DNA from: CALCKU01 sp964607445
GTDB taxonomy: Bacteria > Pseudomonadota > Alphaproteobacteria > Caulobacterales > Maricaulaceae
Assembly: GCA_964607445.1 (NCBI GenBank)
Contig: CAZSKN010000028.1
Location: 1 to 25,868, forward strand
DNA length: 25,868 bases
Direction of reading: 5' to 3'
A model generated the notes under the pieces. That model did not search any database. It saw only the letters and a list, made by a program, of their open reading frames with translations, and was not told the DNA's origin. Of this stretch, positions 24,753 through 25,868 are shown piece after piece (positions within the stretch are counted from its first letter, which is position 1; the number at the start of each line of letters is the position of its first letter). The position numbers and the translations under genes were made by a program.

Positions 24753-25032
24753 TGGCCCTGTCCTCGCGGAACGGCATCCCGGAAACGCAAATATTCAATT
24801 TCCGGATCATGACGGAGCTGACTTACTTACTCGCCTCCAACCTAATCTTGCAGCTTCAACGGGGGCGGCATGCTCATCGGGAATGATTGAACCTTCACAT
24901 GTCTTGCAAGCCATCGGCCTATCAAAGATACAAGCCAACAAATCTGTTAGATTTAGCTTGGGTCTTGGGACAACAGGTGATGATGTTGAAAGGGCCTTAG
25001 ATCTTATTATTAAAGCAACGCGGCCCATCTAA
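24658..25032 (+). pseudogene. Cysteine desulfurase (IscS/NifS/DndA family), 3' remnant
   Basis: About 115 residues of the C-terminal domain remain. The active-site cysteine loop is intact: STGAACSSG followed by EPSHVLQAIGL and the RFSLG block that ends the family. The segment RLNGP and the HPGNAN motif are also typical. The PLP-binding lysine domain and the first 250 or so residues are missing, so the remnant cannot be active. The frame opens after a TAG just upstream, and family-like sequence begins near 24675. The family moves sulfur from cysteine to acceptors; DndA does so for phosphorothioate DNA modification. The break may mark an insertion or recombination junction. Confidence 0.8.
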
Positions 25033-25039
25033 GGCCGCG
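25019..25039. terminator. GC-rich hairpin over the desulfurase stop codon
   Basis: CGCGGCC (25019-25025) and GGCCGCG (25033-25039) pair perfectly around a seven-base loop that contains the TAA stop. No T tract follows on either strand, so termination is possible but unproven. Confidence 0.4.
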
Positions 25040-25064
25040 CTCGAATTATTGCGTCATCCATAAA

Positions 25065-25301
25065 TCATCGATCACGTTCAACATTGAGTGCATGTTCCTC
25101 ATTAGCAACGCGTCCCCGTAAGATTAACTGCTTATCTGAACGCGCCTTTTGAAACCCTTGCTCATACGCTTCCAAATATGTGTTGATAAAGATGCCTGCT
25201 GAACGGATTGCCAGATCAGGATTAGGATCATAAAAGTCCTTCGTAATGCCCTGCTGATATCCTAAATAGTAACCGACCTTTTGCGCTGTCTTGATATCCA
25301 T
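25065..25301 (-). CDS. Small hypothetical protein, downstream member of a tandem pair
   Basis: A 78-residue protein with a strong AGGAGG ribosome site. It contains YYLGYQQG, NPDLA and YLEAYEQGFQKA, and ends NVERDR. The next gene upstream (25311) shares the same layout: PDLA, a Y-x-x-A-[YF]-x-QGF block, and an H-x-L-x-x-ER end, so the two are likely paralogues. It follows the coupling-protein gene in the same direction and belongs to the conjugation-type operon. No function is recognised. Confidence 0.65.
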   Translation of the reverse strand: MDIKTAQKVGYYLGYQQGITKDFYDPNPDLAIRSAGIFINTYLEAYEQGFQKARSDKQLILRGRVANEEHALNVERDR

Positions 25302-25310
25302 ATCGACCTC

Positions 25311-25544
25311 CTATTCGCGCTCAATGGAGAGGTCATGTGATGACATCGAATAACTATAGCTGGCTTTCTCAAGATTCACTGACGTTTCATGAAATCCCTG
25401 ACTAAAAGCCGCAGTATAATTTTCAAGCTGGCCAATAGCAGCATAATCACGGCAGGTAGCCAGATCAGGCTTATATCCCGAACCCGAAATGGCCGCAAAA
25501 CTGCCGTCCTCATGTCCCGACTGCGATACAGTTCTATCTTTCAT
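25311..25544 (-). CDS. Small hypothetical protein, upstream member of a tandem pair
   Basis: A 77-residue protein with AGGAG upstream of the ATG. It lies 10 bases after the coupling-protein stop and 9 bases before the related gene at 25065-25301. Blocks shared with that gene are KPDLA, NYTAAFSQGF and the end HDLSIERE. The product is soluble, without a membrane segment. Position suggests a co-transcribed accessory of the transfer operon; the role is unknown. Confidence 0.65.
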   Translation of the reverse strand: MKDRTVSQSGHEDGSFAAISGSGYKPDLATCRDYAAIGQLENYTAAFSQGFHETSVNLEKASYSYSMSSHDLSIERE

Positions 25545-25554
25545 TGTTTTGCTC

Positions 25555-25868
25555 CTAAATAGCGATGAAATTAGGAGGCACGATAGTTTTGAGAGGGGAG
25601 GACTGTCGAAGGACGGAACTTCGTCGCTTCAATAGGCCTTGTTCATAAAACCGTTTTGTTTTCAGTTTTACGGGTAAATGATTGGATTGCAGCATGAGCG
25701 CTTCATTTTGTTTCATGCGGATAATTTCGTTAGCAGGCATGAGTAGGCCGTTCTTTCGGCGGCCCATGCGGGCTTCGAGATTTCGGGCCGTATCAAGCGC
25801 TACGCCTGGCAAATAAATTTCCGTCCCTATGGATTCCAGAATGGTCTTGGCGTTTATAGCTCCATAAC
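25555..25868 (-). CDS. Type IV coupling protein (VirD4/TraG-like), C-terminal end (partial)
   Basis: The frame is open to the window edge, so the gene continues beyond 25868; a TTG at 25812 is only an apparent start. The 104 visible residues match the end of VirD4/TraG/TraD ATPases: AKTILESIGTEIYLPGVALDTA, the strand-turn region that follows the last Walker-related motif, then MPANEIIRMKQNEALML and a PVKLKTKRFYE end, where the family reads similarly. Coupling proteins are inner-membrane hexameric ATPases that deliver relaxase-bound DNA to a type IV secretion channel. Its presence marks this end of the window as part of a conjugative or integrative-conjugative element. Confidence 0.75.
   Translation of the reverse strand, partial: YGAINAKTILESIGTEIYLPGVALDTARNLEARMGRRKNGLLMPANEIIRMKQNEALMLQSNHLPVKLKTKRFYEQGLLKRRSSVLRQSSPLKTIVPPNFIAI

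Noticed and set aside
1..25868. CRISPR array, rRNA or insertion-sequence transposase
   Set aside because: No regularly spaced repeats, rRNA-like sequence or transposase frame was found on reading the window.

Overview
The window reads as an accessory, mobile-element-rich stretch of a Gram-negative bacterium, most likely a Pseudomonadota and perhaps an alphaproteobacterium. This rests on the HipA-type tail, the recombinase families, the TerY-P-type signalling genes and a type IV coupling protein. The taxonomic call is an inference and is weak. No rRNA, tRNA or CRISPR array was seen.

Layout. (1) 3-224: the 3' end of a HipA-type toxin gene, cut by the window edge. (2) 225-718: AT-rich, no gene. 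(3) 719-12455: a tightly packed plus-strand operon of eight genes, with gaps of 1-19 bases and one overlap. It encodes a glycyl-radical enzyme of the pyruvate formate-lyase family, a DyP-type heme peroxidase, a cytidine deaminase, a HAD-like phosphatase, a two-HKD phospholipase D-like protein, an endonuclease/exonuclease/phosphatase-fold enzyme, an HNH-AAA ATPase fusion and a separate PtuB-like HNH protein. This is the strongest candidate for an undescribed system. It combines radical/redox chemistry, nucleotide deamination, phosphoester hydrolysis and a Septu-like ATPase-nuclease ending in one transcription unit. (4) 12793-14078: a tyrosine integrase split by a -1 shift at a T5 run, with direct repeats upstream.

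(5) 14080-17626: a TerY-P-like signalling module. A kinase with a zinc knuckle and FHA domain, a PP2C phosphatase and a small unknown protein lie on the minus strand. A vWA (TerY-like) protein is divergent on the plus strand. A perfect 15-bp inverted repeat lies between the two arms, and a rho-independent terminator follows the vWA gene. (6) 17744-21694: unknown genes, a small lipoprotein and a short tyrosine recombinase. The last four lie head to tail on the minus strand. (7) 21949-25032: a large serine recombinase, a 57-residue convergent gene, an unknown minus-strand ORF, and the 3' remnant of a cysteine desulfurase gene. (8) 25065-25868: two tandem related small genes and the C-terminus of a VirD4/TraG-type coupling protein, marking conjugative-element DNA.

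How it may work together (inference). The eight-gene operon next to an integrase, with HNH/ATPase nucleases at its end and a TerY-P module beside it, looks like cargo of an integrative element, plausibly anti-phage or stress defence. The order of action within the operon cannot be read from sequence. The deaminase, HAD, PLD and EEP set suggests processing of nucleotides or nucleic-acid ends. The glycyl-radical enzyme and peroxidase suggest a redox step or a redox trigger.
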